Shown piece by piece: positions 1 through 7,405 of a DNA stretch of 63,867 bases; position 1 is the stretch's first letter; every line of letters begins with the position of its first letter. The DNA is from an uncultured Chloroflexales bacterium. GTDB taxonomy: Bacteria; Chloroflexota; Chloroflexia; Chloroflexales; Chloroflexaceae. The stretch spans positions 1-63,867 of the forward strand of contig CALGUG010000034.1 of assembly GCA_937902315.1 (NCBI GenBank). The letters run 5' to 3'. The notes under the pieces were generated by a model. That model saw only the letters and a list, made by a program, of their open reading frames with translations, ran no database searches and had not been told where the DNA came from. The translations under genes and the position numbers were made by a program.

Positions 1-892
1 CAGCGCTTCGGAAGTCGGCGCTGACAATGCCGCGTACAGTGCGGGTCTGACCGTTAACGGTGTTGACTGGCCCAGCGCCTTGGAGTGCGCTGATGCTGAT
101 CAAGGGTGCTGATTGATTTGGAACGGAACATGTGCCCGGTTCAGGGTCGCTTACCGTTGCGGTTGGCGATTTTGTTGGCTCGGGAGTCTCGCTACAGACA
201 TTGAAAGGAGAACTACTATTGCGTGGATTGGGTGGGGCGAGCTCGAAGTCTTGGTTGTTGTTGTCGGTCTCGGTACAGCCGCCATTTTTGCGGAAGAGCG
301 CGAGGGTATTGCTGGGTGTGGGGGCGGCTCCCGCTCCTTCGTAGAAGTTGGCGTTTCCGCTGCCAACTAAGTCGATGATGCGGCTGAGGGCGGTAGCGTC
401 GCAGGGTCTCGTTGCGCTGCCGTTACAGTTGAGCGATTCGGTACCGTGGACCAAAACGACTTTGCTGGCACCCGCAGCTAGGGCGATGGGGCTGAGGTCA
501 ATATGGTCTGGGTTTTCAAGATCTTCGCCGTTTGTGCCCTCCATCTCTTGAACAAGAAAGTATTGGCCGGGTTGCAGGGTTACATTTGGCAGCTCAGTGA
601 TTGCCATAGAGTTGTTGCCAAACAAGCCGTCGCCTGTTGCACTGGCATATTGCAGCGATAGACCATTCAAAGAGACGGGACTCGGGCCGCGATTAAACAG
701 TTCGATGTAATCTTGTTTCAGCGGCGCACCAGTGTTGCCGCCTCCTCCGTAGACTTGGCTAATCACAAGATCTGCGGAGAGAGCGTAACTTGGTTTGCTG
801 TAGGCTATCATTGAAACGAAAATGAGGAGTGCGATGCCAAATAAGCCCCAGCGTTGCAAAGAAGGTTTGATAGTCACGACATGGTGTCTCAT
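1..892 (-). CDS. Secreted lamin-tail-domain protein, probable ExeM/NucH-type extracellular nuclease (5' part only)
   Basis: The frame is open from an ATG at 892 to the left edge, so about 297 N-terminal residues are present and the C-terminus is missing. Residues 1-37 form a signal peptide (basic start, hydrophobic run GLFGIALLIFVSMIAY, cleavage after SYA). A lamin tail domain follows at about residues 40-200, seen in DLVISQVYGGGGN and DYIELFNRG. After a Pro/Thr-rich linker come ISALQGAGP and TVRGIVSADF. That order, LTD then an OB-like segment, is typical of ExeM/NucH extracellular nucleases, whose catalytic endonuclease/exonuclease/phosphatase domain would lie outside the window. A GAGGAG ribosome site precedes the start. 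The nuclease assignment is inference because no catalytic residues are visible; the LTD and secretion signal are clear. Confidence 0.72.
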   Translation of the reverse strand, partial: MRHHVVTIKPSLQRWGLFGIALLIFVSMIAYSKPSYALSADLVISQVYGGGGNTGAPLKQDYIELFNRGPSPVSLNGLSLQYASATGDGLFGNNSMAITELPNVTLQPGQYFLVQEMEGTNGEDLENPDHIDLSPIALAAGASKVVLVHGTESLNCNGSATRPCDATALSRIIDLVGSGNANFYEGAGAAPTPSNTLALFRKNGGCTETDNNNQDFELAPPNPRNSSSPFNVCSETPEPTKSPTATVSDPEPGTCSVPNQSAPLISISALQGAGPVNTVNGQTRTVRGIVSADFRSA

Positions 893-1600
893 ACCAAGCT
901 TCTCCTCTGTTTGAAGGCACCTCGCAATGAGAATTCCTCCTTATAATGTTGCTATCGGCTATCTGATATTTGGATTAGATTAGAATATTTGCAATAACAA
1001 ATCAATTAAAAATAAATCATATCCAGAGCCTAAAAACGGCTTGTTAAAGCAATAACCAGCCTCTGTAGGCTGGCTTGTTTGTTCTGATAGTCGTGTAAAG
1101 TATAAGAACTTGTCAAGTAGAGCGCTTTTAGCTTTGGAATGAAAAACAAAGAGTATAGCAGCATGAACTATTTGTTCACACCAGGTTCACTCCTGTGGGC
1201 ATTTAGGTGATGTCTGCCTACTCGTTTGAGCCTTGGAGCGAGCTGAGAAGGATCGTTCTGAGTTAGGCTTAGGCCGTAGCGATATAACGAAAAAGTTACG
1301 CTGTATATCTGTTTTTGTGTGCAGGAATACGCTATCTAGCGCTTCGAATTAAGAAAAAAACGAATATATCAATCTAAACTGCTCTCGTAATGCTATGCTT
1401 GTTCAAAGCTGGCAGAATAACGCGATTGTTAAGTTGAGTCTGCCTCCAAACCGCGCCTTTGTTTCTCTCTGATGACAAATCAGCTTGAAAGATGCGCATG
1501 CTCACAACGCGGGAAAACACAAAACAGGAAAGCAAACATAGCTACGTCTCACCAGCGGCTTGACGCTCGCCATGCCAAACGTTACCATGCGGCTAGCGTT
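893..1600. other. Gene-free AT-rich stretch upstream of the LTD gene
   Basis: I find no credible gene here. It must hold the promoter of the leftward LTD gene. At 1056-1073 a hairpin with arms CCAGCC and GGCTGG is followed on the + strand by a T-rich run, resembling an intrinsic terminator, although no + strand gene lies to its left. From about 1490 the sequence starts to resemble modules of the dispersed repeat family. Confidence 0.4.
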
Positions 1601-1629
1601 GTTTCGGCTATCGATCGCTTTGCTGTGCG

Positions 1630-2030
1630 ATAATAGAAGCTAGCGTATAGCCAATCCGTTTAAAGCCTAGTACTTTCGCAATAGGAAAAACAAAACGAGG
1701 GAAAGTTTCACTCTGTTGGAGGCCAAAAAGAACTAAGCTAATCGGATTTACTAGTATCGCTTTGGTAGCAAAGAGAGATACGCAATCTGTCAGTATCATT
1801 GGGAGCGGCCTCGCAGCACAAAGAGACGCCCCTTTGGTGGGCGGGATGTTGGTAGCCGTAGGCGGACGCGCTAGGGATTGCTTGGGAGCTAAAGACCTCG
1901 CCGCCAGAGCGCTGAAACGGGGGTCGTAAGCAGCTCGCTCGCCTGAAGCATTCGCATCCGTTGAAGCCCAAAAGTAGTAAACGAATCACCGGATTCGCTA
2001 TCAGTTTGATCGTTTGACACAAGCAAGAGT
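1630..2030 (-). repeat. Dispersed composite repeat, copy R1
   Basis: A long copy. On the + strand it shows a GAGGGAAAGT box near 1698, the terminal-type segment near 1720-1750, and the core GTAGCCGTAGGCGGACGCG near 1852-1870. A segment like CTAAAGACCTCGCCGCC and a second terminal-like segment follow near 1890-2000. It lies between the LTD gene and the M28-like gene, close upstream of the latter's start. Confidence 0.7.
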
Positions 2031-2125
2031 ATTTGGCGCAATGATTGAGATCATTTTCAAAGAAAATCTAGGCCGATACATCCTTTCAGAGCGCATAATC
2101 GCTGTTTTGTGGGGTGTTCGCTAGC

Positions 2126-3289
2126 ATGCATACATCAAACCAGCCCATTCAGCTTCAGGTGCATCGACGAACCCGTAACGACCCTCGTCGGCGGGTTCAA
2201 ATGTTGTTGCAACAGCGCAAACCTCGTTTGCCGACCAGTTTGGCCGAGGCCCAAGCCGCCGCCCATGTCGATGCCGAGTTGCGTCGCGCAGGCATGAGCG
2301 TAAGTGTCGATACCTTTCGCACAGCCAGCGGCTATGGTGCGCTGATTCCAATGCTCTGGATCGTCGGCCTGCTTGCTTTGTTGAGTTGGTTTGTCGCTCC
2401 ATGGTTTGGAATCGCGCTAGCTGCTTGGTGCCTCCTTACATCGATCTGCACCTTAGCGATGCCCAAGCGCCCGCTCTTTGCCCGCCAAGGAGATAGCCAG
2501 AATGTGGTGGCGACCCGCCCCGCCGAAAAAGAGCCTCATTGGCGCGTTGTCTTGCTGACGCGCGTCGATGTCGCTAAAGGTCGCGGAACTTGGCAGCGTC
2601 TGATCGCACCTCGTGGCCTAGGCGCATGGGTGCGTTTGCTAGCGTCTGCCCTGTTGACTGGCTTGCTTGTGTGGGCTCACTTGAGCGGCCAAGCTATCTA
2701 CACGCTGTTGGCGAGTTTGCCGCTGCTCTATTTCACAGCGCTTACGGCCATTTTGTATCTGCCCTTTCGCCCGTCGGCCAGTAGCGTTGGCACTGGTGCC
2801 CTAGCCGCTCAGATCGCCGCTGCTGAACAGGCTGCCAATCTGCACGCTATTGAGCTATGGGCGGTAGCCTTGGGTGCGACTGCGCAGGGGCAGCGCGATG
2901 GTCTGCGCAACTTCCTTGAGCGCTATCCCTTTCCGCGCGGCGATACCCTCTTTATCGGGATCGATCAGCTCGATGTGGGCAAGCTCAGCATCATCACTCG
3001 CGAGCAGATCGTACGTGTCCAGTATGCCGATCCCTATCTGCTCAAACTCTTGGCAGAGGTCGATGCCAGCGATCCCTCGATCGATGCAGAGCCGCGCGTT
3101 ATGCGCGATGGCCCGAGTCTGATCGCGCCCTTGCTGCGCCAAGGCTATCGGGCAGTCTTGCTCAGAAGCTACGGTCAAGGCAGTATTGCGCCAGCCCAAA
3201 GCGGCGACCCGCTCGATGCGCTCGACGAGCGCCTCATTGCGCAAGCTGCCCGTTTGATCGTTGGCTTGGTGCACAAGCTCGATAGCTGA
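2126..3289 (+). CDS. Membrane protein with degenerate M28 peptidase-like domain
   Basis: About 387 residues from ATG 2126; a GTG at 2114 is an alternative and neither start has a strong ribosome site. Two pairs of hydrophobic segments are visible (about residues 70-115, with ALIPMLWIVGLLALLSWF, and about 175-215). The C-terminal half resembles M28 aminopeptidases: AIELWAVALGATAQGQRDGL followed by DTLFIGIDQLDVGKLSIIT mirrors the M28 pattern around the catalytic Glu and the metal-ligand Asp. The expected zinc ligands (HxD, EE, D, H) are not recognisable, so it is probably a non-catalytic family member. Resemblance to M28 is inference from pattern; the membrane topology is directly visible. The gene appears monocistronic. 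Confidence 0.6.
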   Translation: MHTSNQPIQLQVHRRTRNDPRRRVQMLLQQRKPRLPTSLAEAQAAAHVDAELRRAGMSVSVDTFRTASGYGALIPMLWIVGLLALLSWFVAPWFGIALAAWCLLTSICTLAMPKRPLFARQGDSQNVVATRPAEKEPHWRVVLLTRVDVAKGRGTWQRLIAPRGLGAWVRLLASALLTGLLVWAHLSGQAIYTLLASLPLLYFTALTAILYLPFRPSASSVGTGALAAQIAAAEQAANLHAIELWAVALGATAQGQRDGLRNFLERYPFPRGDTLFIGIDQLDVGKLSIITREQIVRVQYADPYLLKLLAEVDASDPSIDAEPRVMRDGPSLIAPLLRQGYRAVLLRSYGQGSIAPAQSGDPLDALDERLIAQAARLIVGLVHKLDS

Positions 3290-3489
3290 AGCCAACAACG
3301 CATGCATATGCCCTATTTTTGTGCTGTAACGAGCTATTCTGCTTGGTTGCGTCTCTGCTGTTCTGTGATAAAATATACAAGGTTGCACAAGGTCAACATC
3401 CATATCCGATGACCTAAACTCGCTTGCTGGTATAAACTCTGCTAGCTTCAACAGGGGGGAGACAGCAAGAATCAGAAAGGTAATCGGTC

Positions 3490-4101
3490 ATGGATCTTCC
3501 TTTACAAGCTGACGTCTACTGTATCGACGGGCACGCGGGTAAGACGGTTGGAGTTATTCTCACACCGAAAAACGACCAAATCACTGCTATTGTTGTCTTA
3601 CAAGATGGTCTATTTGGTGGTAAGGTCATTGTAAGTCTCGACTATGTGGGCGAGACCACGCCTAACCAAGTTCGTTTGCGCTTAACACGCAAAGAGCTTT
3701 CGGAACAAGCTGTCTTCGCAGAGACCAATGTGCTTGAGGTTCCGGCGACCTATCCCTTTTTCTCTACGAGTGCCTCGTACCCGGTTGGCAGCGTCTACTG
3801 GGATCAGAAGCATACCGAAGACGAGCCGTTAGAGATAGCGAAAACCGTTCCTGATGGCGATATTACCTTAGAGCACGGAGACGCGGTAGAAGCAACCGAT
3901 GGGCAGGCCGGACGGATCGACGACTTCTTGATGGATCCGAAAACCAGCCGCATTTCCCATCTCGTTATGCGAGAAGGCCATTTATGGGGTGCACGAGACG
4001 TCACGATTCCTGTTGCATATATTGAACGTCTCGAAAATCATACAGTGTATCTCAATCTGAGCAAAGATCAGATTGCCGCGCTGCCGGAAGATCGGCGTTG
4101 A
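3490..4101 (+). CDS. Two-domain PRC-barrel protein
   Basis: 203 residues with an AAAGG ribosome site before ATG 3490. Two PRC-barrel-like halves are visible. The first spans about residues 5-75 (GHAGKTVGVILTPKNDQITA). The second spans about 125-195, where DGQAGRIDDFLMDPKTSRIS and VTIPVAYIERLENHTVYLNL match the usual PRC pattern of a Gly-x-hydrophobic strand, a DP turn and a closing IPVxxI strand. PRC barrels occur in RimM and photosynthetic reaction-centre H subunits, and in stand-alone bacterial proteins of unknown role, often stress-linked. No signal peptide is present. The next gene starts 17 bases downstream, so the two probably form an operon ending at the terminator near 4430. Confidence 0.75.
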   Translation: MDLPLQADVYCIDGHAGKTVGVILTPKNDQITAIVVLQDGLFGGKVIVSLDYVGETTPNQVRLRLTRKELSEQAVFAETNVLEVPATYPFFSTSASYPVGSVYWDQKHTEDEPLEIAKTVPDGDITLEHGDAVEATDGQAGRIDDFLMDPKTSRISHLVMREGHLWGARDVTIPVAYIERLENHTVYLNLSKDQIAALPEDRR

Positions 4102-4118
4102 CATAAGGAGTGATATCA

Positions 4119-4412
4119 GTGGTATCGGTGAATTTGGAGCCGTTAGAGAAGCGCCCTGTGAGTGCAGTCGGTTCCGCAGGCTTGCTATTGCTCGGCGTAG
4201 CAATTACCGGATTTGGTTTCTTCCTCTACTTCATCGGTTGGCTTACCGCTCGTACAGCCGAGAATTCGGTTATGCCCGAACCTGCCGTCTTGCAGGCTCA
4301 AGCTCAAGAGCAGATGCTTGCCTACGCCGGTTCATGGCTTGCCTTCGCGGGTACCCCGATCATTATGTTGGGTATTCTCGCTGTTGTAGTTGTTTGGCTG
4401 ATCATGGATTAA
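4119..4412 (+). CDS. Small two-helix membrane protein
   Basis: 97 residues. GTG 4119 is preferred because AAGGAG at 4105-4110 sits 8 bases before it; GTG 4110 would overlap that site. Two transmembrane segments are clear: about residues 20-42 (AGLLLLGVAITGFGFFLYFI) and 75-95 (IIMLGILAVVVVWLIM). A polar loop rich in Gln/Glu/Ala separates them. I do not recognise the family. It is co-transcribed with the PRC-barrel gene, so a membrane partner role is possible but unproven. Confidence 0.7.
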   Translation: MVSVNLEPLEKRPVSAVGSAGLLLLGVAITGFGFFLYFIGWLTARTAENSVMPEPAVLQAQAQEQMLAYAGSWLAFAGTPIIMLGILAVVVVWLIMD

Positions 4413-4429
4413 TCTCCAGTCAGTTTGAA

Positions 4430-4461
4430 AAGGCCAAGCGTTCGCGCGCTTGGCCTTTTTC
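4430..4461. terminator. Bidirectional intrinsic terminator
   Basis: Arms AGGCCAAGCG (4431-4440) and CGCTTGGCCT (4447-4456) with a 6-base loop and T5 on the + strand; the - strand also has a T-run. It separates the PRC operon from the convergent glycosyltransferase gene, whose stop codon begins at 4462. Confidence 0.92.
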
Positions 4462-5565
4462 TTATCTCCACAACTTGTTACGTTTGACCTGTTCAAAAGT
4501 CGCGTCATAAACTGGGGCCATCTGTGACCAATCGTAGCCTTCAGCCACAGCCTTCCAATCGATCTTAGCCAGCTCAGCGCGCCGCTGCATAGTGCTGCAG
4601 AGCCGCTCTACCAACTCTTGGGGCGAACGGTAGAGGCAGTCGTTGTGATAGATCTCGGGCAAAAGCCAAGGATAGGTCAAACGCTTGGGCAAGACCGGGA
4701 TACAAGCGCAATAGAGCGCCTCGATAATGCTAATTCCAAAAAACTCCTGAATCGCCGTGCTCACCACAATATCAGCTTGGTGCAGCAGATCGCGATAGAG
4801 CTCGCTGCTGGCCGCATAGCCCCAATGCAGAATATGCTGCGACCAACGCTCGCGCGCCGCCACAAATGCCGGAGCGTTCGGGTCGATATGCTCACCAGCC
4901 ACAATCAACTTGAAGGGGATCCCCCGCGCATCGACCTCTTCCAAAGCCGCGAAGAAAGCTTCCGGCTGCTTGTCGTATTCCCAACGACTATTCCACAACA
5001 GAATCGGCTCCTCGCAGGGGCGGGCTAGCGGTTGGCTGCGATCGAGACGCTTCAGAGCAACGCCCGGCGCAAGCACGTGCGCTTTAGAAGCGATCAGATC
5101 GATCGTTTCGCGCTCCTGATAGTCGTGGTAGCGCAGCAACAGCGAGGGCAGGGCTTCCAAAAAAACCTCTTGGTGAAAGCGCGAATTAAAACAGACCAGA
5201 TCGGCGCTCAGCGCACTGGTGTAGTTCGTCCAAGCGAAGCTCAAATCGCGCGAACGCCCCTCTGGCAGCGGATAGGTTAGTTGGTTTTCGTGGAAGTAAA
5301 CCACGATCGGCATATCGTCGAGCCCTGCCAAAGCCCGAAAGCTCGCCACATCGAGCATGTCGGTTGTGACGATCAGATCGGGCTGCAGACCCGACTCGCG
5401 ATACATACGCGCCAGCGTGACGGCCGCTCCGCGCATGCGCCAGCGCCAACCGCCATAGATCGGCAGCGTCAGCAGCGAAACCTGATGCTGGCTATGGGCC
5501 GCATAGCCCTGCGAGACAGCGGCGTGCGAGCCGCCGTGAAACGGATCGATCCAAAGAATATGCAT
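4462..5565 (-). CDS. Glycosyltransferase of the DUF3524/GTDC1 family, tRNA-queuosine mannosyltransferase-like
   Basis: 367 residues, GT-B fold, GT4-type. The N-terminus HILWIDPFHGGSH is the DUF3524 signature, with FHENQLTYPLPEGR near residues 92-105 and SADLVCFNSRFHQEVF near 120-135. The C-terminal nucleotide-sugar half has ILLWNSRWEYDKQPEAFF, HILHWGYAASSELYRDLL and the acceptor/donor segment AIQEFFGISIIEALYCAC. These match animal GTDC1, shown to be QTMAN, the enzyme that mannosylates queuosine in tRNA-Asp. The same chemistry here is inference; the family assignment is strong. The gene stands alone, with no queuosine pathway neighbours. A bacterial homologue could instead modify another acceptor. 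The start follows a weak ribosome site. Confidence 0.8.
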   Translation of the reverse strand: MHILWIDPFHGGSHAAVSQGYAAHSQHQVSLLTLPIYGGWRWRMRGAAVTLARMYRESGLQPDLIVTTDMLDVASFRALAGLDDMPIVVYFHENQLTYPLPEGRSRDLSFAWTNYTSALSADLVCFNSRFHQEVFLEALPSLLLRYHDYQERETIDLIASKAHVLAPGVALKRLDRSQPLARPCEEPILLWNSRWEYDKQPEAFFAALEEVDARGIPFKLIVAGEHIDPNAPAFVAARERWSQHILHWGYAASSELYRDLLHQADIVVSTAIQEFFGISIIEALYCACIPVLPKRLTYPWLLPEIYHNDCLYRSPQELVERLCSTMQRRAELAKIDWKAVAEGYDWSQMAPVYDATFEQVKRNKLWR

Positions 5566-5649
5566 CGTTTCTACTCGTAGCGTTTCAAACCTGATTCCAA
5601 ATCAAAGTGGTGATGTCAACGTCTGCATGACGCTGGCGTCAAGGGCATT

Positions 5650-5745
5650 GCCTCAACAGAGGTCCTAAGCGCGTCCGCCTACGGCTATCAACAGCCTGCC
5701 CTCCCACCGCATCGAAGCGCTCGCTGTTTATGCCTAGCGCCTGCC
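5650..5745 (+). repeat. Dispersed composite repeat, core-only copy R2
   Basis: Core box GCGTCCGCCTACGGCTATCA near 5670-5690 followed by a diverged CCCGCC arm. It lies in the divergent space between the glycosyltransferase and expansin genes. Confidence 0.65.
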
Positions 5746-5840
5746 TAAGACCTAAGCAAACAAAAAGCTCTCATTTGACTTGACATATGCATTACGATAG
5801 TGCAGACAAAATTAGTTTTGAAATGGTTAAAGGAGACTGT

Positions 5841-6809
5841 ATGCTGAAACGGTTGACCATTCTCACTCTAGTCTTGTTCGGGTTTATTCAAGCCTCGTTA
5901 AGTCTGGCAGCTCAGCCCGATTCTTCCCAACCTGCTGCGGAGTATACAACCTTTTTGCCCTTTGTGGTCAGCCCTCCTGATACCGATAGTGGCAATGATG
6001 GTGGCAACGGCGGCGGCGATGGCGGCAACGGCGGCGAGAACGATGGTGGCAACGGCGGCGGTGACGGAGGCAATGGCGGCGATGGTGGCAACGACGGCGG
6101 TGATGGCGGCAACGACGGCGATGGTGGAGATGATGGAAATGGTGGAGACGGCGGCGATGGTGGAGATGATGGAAATGGTGGAGACGGCGGCGATGGTGGA
6201 AATGGCGGCGATGACGATGTTTACTACGAAGGCGAAGGCACCTACTACTTCGGTGATGGGACGGGCAACTGTGGTTTTGATCCCCTGCCCGATAAGATGT
6301 ATGCAGCCATGAATAAAGCCGACTATGCCGAATCGGCCATCTGTGGGGCCTATGTAGAGATCACTGGGCCTCGCGGCAGCGTCGTGGTCAAGATCACCGA
6401 TCAATGCCCCGAATGCGCCAAAGGCGACATCGACATGAGTCCCGAAGCCTTCGAAAAGATCGCCGAACTGCACCAAGGGCGCGTCAAGATACGCTGGCGT
6501 ATCATCAGTCCTGAGCTGAGCGGCCCGATTGTCTATCACTTTAAGGATGGTAGCAACCCTTGGTGGATGGCTGTTCAGATCCGCAATCACCGCAACCCGA
6601 TCGCCAAAGTTGAATATAAACAAGCCAATGGCACCTATGTGGAGCTGCCGCGCCAAGACTATAACTACTTTATCCTCGAAAGCAACAATGTAAGCGTCTA
6701 TGACTTCCGCGTGACCGATATCTACGGCCATCAGATCAGCGACAATGGCATTCCTTTGGTCGAGAATGGCGATGTAGCGGGCAGCGCTCAATTCCCCGCT
6801 AAGCCTTAA
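5841..6809 (+). CDS. Secreted bacterial expansin (EXLX1-type) with Gly/Asp-rich linker
   Basis: 322 residues from ATG 5841, chosen because AAAGGAG lies just upstream. Residues 1-23 are a signal peptide (LTILTLVLFGFIQASLSLAA). YTTFLPFV is a motif common in exported Chloroflexota proteins. Residues 49-126 are a low-complexity Gly/Asp/Asn linker. The double-psi beta-barrel domain (about 130-220) carries GEGTYYFGDGTGNCGF and VVVKITDQCPECAKGDIDMS. The Asp at 187 corresponds to the essential Asp of bacterial expansins. The C-terminal CBM63-like domain (about 222-322) has NPWWMAVQIRNHRNPI, with aromatic residues suited to binding cellulose. Expansins loosen plant or microbial cellulose without hydrolysis. 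A terminator follows at 6879. Confidence 0.87.
   Translation: MLKRLTILTLVLFGFIQASLSLAAQPDSSQPAAEYTTFLPFVVSPPDTDSGNDGGNGGGDGGNGGENDGGNGGGDGGNGGDGGNDGGDGGNDGDGGDDGNGGDGGDGGDDGNGGDGGDGGNGGDDDVYYEGEGTYYFGDGTGNCGFDPLPDKMYAAMNKADYAESAICGAYVEITGPRGSVVVKITDQCPECAKGDIDMSPEAFEKIAELHQGRVKIRWRIISPELSGPIVYHFKDGSNPWWMAVQIRNHRNPIAKVEYKQANGTYVELPRQDYNYFILESNNVSVYDFRVTDIYGHQISDNGIPLVENGDVAGSAQFPAKP
5985..6220 (+). repeat. Short tandem repeat encoding the Gly/Asp linker
   Basis: Degenerate GGTGGCAAY/GGCGGCGAT-type units, including two adjacent near-identical blocks around 6124-6195 (GATGGTGGAGATGATGGAAA). Such arrays change length readily, so the linker is probably variable between strains. Confidence 0.85.
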
Positions 6810-6878
6810 GACCTATTTTGCCCTGGCCTAGTTTCAACATACGAGCGCCGCTCTTTAAACCTAGCTCACATTCAGGAC

Positions 6879-6915
6879 AAAAGGATTCCGCATATGGGTG
6901 CGGAATCCTTTTCTT
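6879..6915 (+). terminator. Intrinsic terminator after the expansin gene
   Basis: Arms AAAAGGATTCCG (6879-6890) and CGGAATCCTTTT (6901-6912) with a 10-base loop and T-rich tail. Confidence 0.92.
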
Positions 6916-6916
6916 A

Positions 6917-7394
6917 TGTGCCAGTGAGAGCTAAGCGAAGCCGCTTAGCGCCTGCGTTTGAAGCTAGGCTCTGCGAAAGCCAAAAAAAGCTCTGGTGGTA
7001 TGCAATCTGCTAGAGGATGCTGTAGGGATATGCCTTTTTTTCAAAAGAGCATATCAGATCACGCTTTTTTGCGGTATAGACATGACAGATTTATGTGCTT
7101 CTAGCGCTGATAACTATCTTAATGCCTTTGACCGTTGTAAGAGCGACCGAGTGTGAGCACTCATCATCGCCTCAAATGATTACAACATCGTACACGCCTA
7201 GAGTTTGATCGGCGTTTCTCCTGTGCCCATTGTACTTGCTTGCGCTTTTGAGAAGGTTCTGTCGATAACCAAGCGAGCTCATGTAACTGGCCAAGTATTG
7301 CCCAATTGGTGCTCTTCTCCCTTTGATCCTTTCCGATCTTGGTGTAGCTCGGGAAGATCTGGCGCTTTGTAGCGCGATAGATTCGAAATAAATT
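6917..7394. other. Gene-free stretch upstream of the repeat-protein gene
   Basis: No credible open frame or RNA gene is seen. It presumably carries the promoter of the gene starting at 7406, whose AAGGAGG site lies at about 7395-7401. Confidence 0.4.
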
Positions 7395-7405
7395 AAGGAG
7401 GCCCT

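Noticed and set aside
1738..2022. Leftward open frame of about 94 codons giving GASAYGYQHPAHQ-like peptides
   Set aside because: The peptide is a translation of the dispersed repeat core and recurs wherever the repeat does (for example near 26640 and 44200). It has no ribosome site.
5898..6791. Long leftward open frame antisense to the expansin gene
   Set aside because: It mirrors the Gly/Asp tandem array as Ile/Ala/Val runs. The sense strand has a signal peptide, ribosome site and expansin motifs.
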